The notes under the pieces: generated by a model
Told to the model about the DNA's origin: nothing
What the model saw: the letters and a program-made list of their open reading frames with translations, nothing else
Databases searched by the model: none
Made by a program: the position numbers and the translations under genes
Shown: piece after piece, positions 63,601 to 64,000 of the stretch
How positions within the stretch are numbered: the first letter of the stretch is position 1
Layout: every line of letters starts with the position of its first letter
DNA from: Planktosalinus sp963975935
Lineage (GTDB): Bacteria; Bacteroidota; Bacteroidia; Flavobacteriales; Flavobacteriaceae
Assembly (NCBI GenBank): GCA_963975935.1
Contig: CAXBIQ010000012.1
Coordinates: 1-64,000 of the forward strand
DNA length: 64,000 bases
Reading direction: 5' to 3'

Positions 63601-64000
63601 TTTACTGAACAAAATAGGGGTTTCTGGTAATTTTAAATTTGAATTGCATAATTATTTGAGATATGATGAATTTGAAAACCAATCAATAAAAAACGAACTA
63701 AAAAGCAGACCCAAATTTAAGAGTAAAGTTGAAAGTTATGGTGGGGGTTATTCACAGCCTGTTCAGCAGTATGCGGGATTCAAAAATCACGTAATTTGTT
63801 ACCCAATTCTATCCACGACGATTGTCCAAAAACACAACAAACTTTTTTTTGATGAGGTGTTTACATTGAAAGAAGAATATTTTAATAAAACTAGTATTAC
63901 CTTTTATGAAAGAAGTATAGAATATTGCGACAATGCTCTCATATCTTTCATTAAAGAAAATCCAACGATTGAAAATAGGATTGGAGTTTTTGAAAGACCT
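60632..64000 (+). CDS. S1-domain + sacsin-like HATPase protein (partial)
   Basis: The frame from ATG 60632 is open for 1123 codons to the window edge, with no stop. Residues ~1-80 read as an S1/OB-fold RNA-binding domain: KGIIYQLKLSKKIEEHGLLI, LHKRNLSNHPSL, FEIGQEVTALV, YELSTKAF. Residues ~115-225 are a GHKL ATPase of the sacsin/Hsp90-like kind: N-box YELLQNAVDHP (Asn140), LKHNGALF, and G-box IGYKGIGFKSVFRH. The remaining ~900 residues are a long alpha/beta region of unknown fold. It follows the inactive Argonaute in the same operon and is the best candidate for its effector or partner. The C-terminus is not in the window. Confidence 0.8.
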   Translation, partial: MLEKGIIYQLKLSKKIEEHGLLIFNFGDNTSARLHKRNLSNHPSLSQKMFDLFEIGQEVTALVTEFNIEKRYYELSTKAFRNALDDALPFNLCVQIINNRYGFYSDIHNDHLIQYRKILDRLRGDLASTGLTFLYELLQNAVDHPNNNFQNELSVHFEVFHNYLLLKHNGALFTENNFKSICGILFGEQSNEVDVNRIGYKGIGFKSVFRHTDNVYVRSGNFSFSFKKDIDNPNKPWEVMPIFQNEIQKIDEIPQFDFFNSPVAFAFEFSSEIHKSNVIDYLEELAENPYLLIFLDKLKSLRITIPVEEYLFEKEVDSDNTIRLKVNNSVHSEWSSFSKTFPLEDENIISELLDENNKSIPDHFRQFRAPKVDILVPSQQIENAINLFAYLPLSSTQYKLEYIVNADFIPNLDRSNIIDLSYNFKLAEFAGLQVLKACESFALNREFQRIKQLFPIYENESNRFKNTLQQSFLARVERSALFPSHYDNNHSYPIADILVDSTGIYEVIPETLYSIFTNTSGKPLDINSGLETEYLFLHSKLSLGSTFEKDNLVYCLKNEEFKKWLKQPQNNFLMISHFYSREDLKDLIKTENVILNSNNDFSSSKSLYKDIPQELIFMKVNVVNFSLLMQLDENDISIKFLEFEPIGFYRKNILGREDAVNSILTSEKNLLDFWKFVYNHWDFIEKEKEIIDSLKKILVLIKPKENVIAKFVSACYLPREFNNEGDIETILNSIGNTDARFISEKYIFSDEYKVDKWRQIFKKLEAKIDLQSVIFDLIPKLSSIDEQKHFEIGKQIFRYWNRSKGKETQLSIDQVKLISEGLKIMCLDENFRQPSECVISDHYNNNQNIAAILPKIIIENQISNDYGNQIQAWKEFFVLIGCIELSNSQDIFSKKLKCLIKNQEVYKDSEHFEILQAISLLYDDKKNNNFSFDPLAGLHLKTNTDEWLLPNQIHFSSVYKPKLDLQKDEDLAEDFIYLNENYIPKRISWNLLNKIGVSGNFKFELHNYLRYDEFENQSIKNELKSRPKFKSKVESYGGGYSQPVQQYAGFKNHVICYPILSTTIVQKHNKLFFDEVFTLKEEYFNKTSITFYERSIEYCDNALISFIKENPTIENRIGVFERP

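Overview
The window looks like chromosomal DNA from a gliding member of the Bacteroidota, most likely the Flavobacteriaceae. The signs are gldF/gldG, a type IX secretion C-terminal sorting domain, RmlC/RmlD, -7 promoter elements of the form TAnnTTTG, CHASE/multi-PAS kinases and a 'PriCT/DUF3987 + VirE-N' mobile-element core. The left ~29 kb is ordinary chromosome. From ~29.15 kb to the right edge the DNA is visibly more AT-rich and is a genomic island inserted at the 3' end of mnmE.

Left part. A CcoI-type copper P-ATPase (minus) is followed by a repeat-rich 1-kb gap, then a YceI / outer-membrane barrel / YceI cluster (minus). Divergent to these is a PAS histidine kinase, followed by a response regulator fused to a Crp/Fnr module and by a universal stress protein. 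Three of these transcription units carry a TGA-N6-TCA palindrome whose centre lies exactly 36.5 bp from the last base of a -7-like box, so they probably form one Fnr-type regulon. Next come an Asp-rich lipoprotein, rmlC-rmlD-dinB (minus), gldF-gldG, dnaN, and a T9SS cargo beta-propeller. A large signalling cluster (minus) follows: a DUF4870 protein, a response regulator broken by an in-frame TGA, a kinase with a degenerate receiver domain, two orphan receivers, a PAS protein, and a NarL-type regulator with a 1533-residue CHASE + 8-PAS kinase. mnmE closes the conserved part.

Island. The last 18 bp of mnmE look like the att site. Repeats, an excisionase-like HTH protein, a tyrosine recombinase, two further HTH proteins, a VirE-N/BT4734-like protein and a PriCT-DUF3987 replication protein follow. 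A leftward operon drmE-drmA-drmB is a reduced DISARM with no DrmC and no dedicated methylase. Rightward from 43.75 kb, one densely packed operon runs to the window edge. Its order is XRE controller, hsdM, hsdS, thsA, two different thsB-type TIR genes, an AlbA/HATPase/HTH protein, two overlapping DUF262 genes, hsdR, a long prokaryotic Argonaute lacking catalytic residues, a truncated HATPase remnant, and a giant S1-HATPase (sacsin-like) protein that runs off the edge. Thoeris and the DUF262 pair are thus nested inside a type I restriction-modification operon, and the Argonaute/S1-HATPase pair is appended to it.

The best candidates for an undescribed system are the inactive Argonaute with the S1-HATPase protein, and the DUF262-DUF262 pair. 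No tRNA, rRNA, CRISPR array or insertion sequence was recognised. attR was not found, so the island is probably longer than 34.8 kb.
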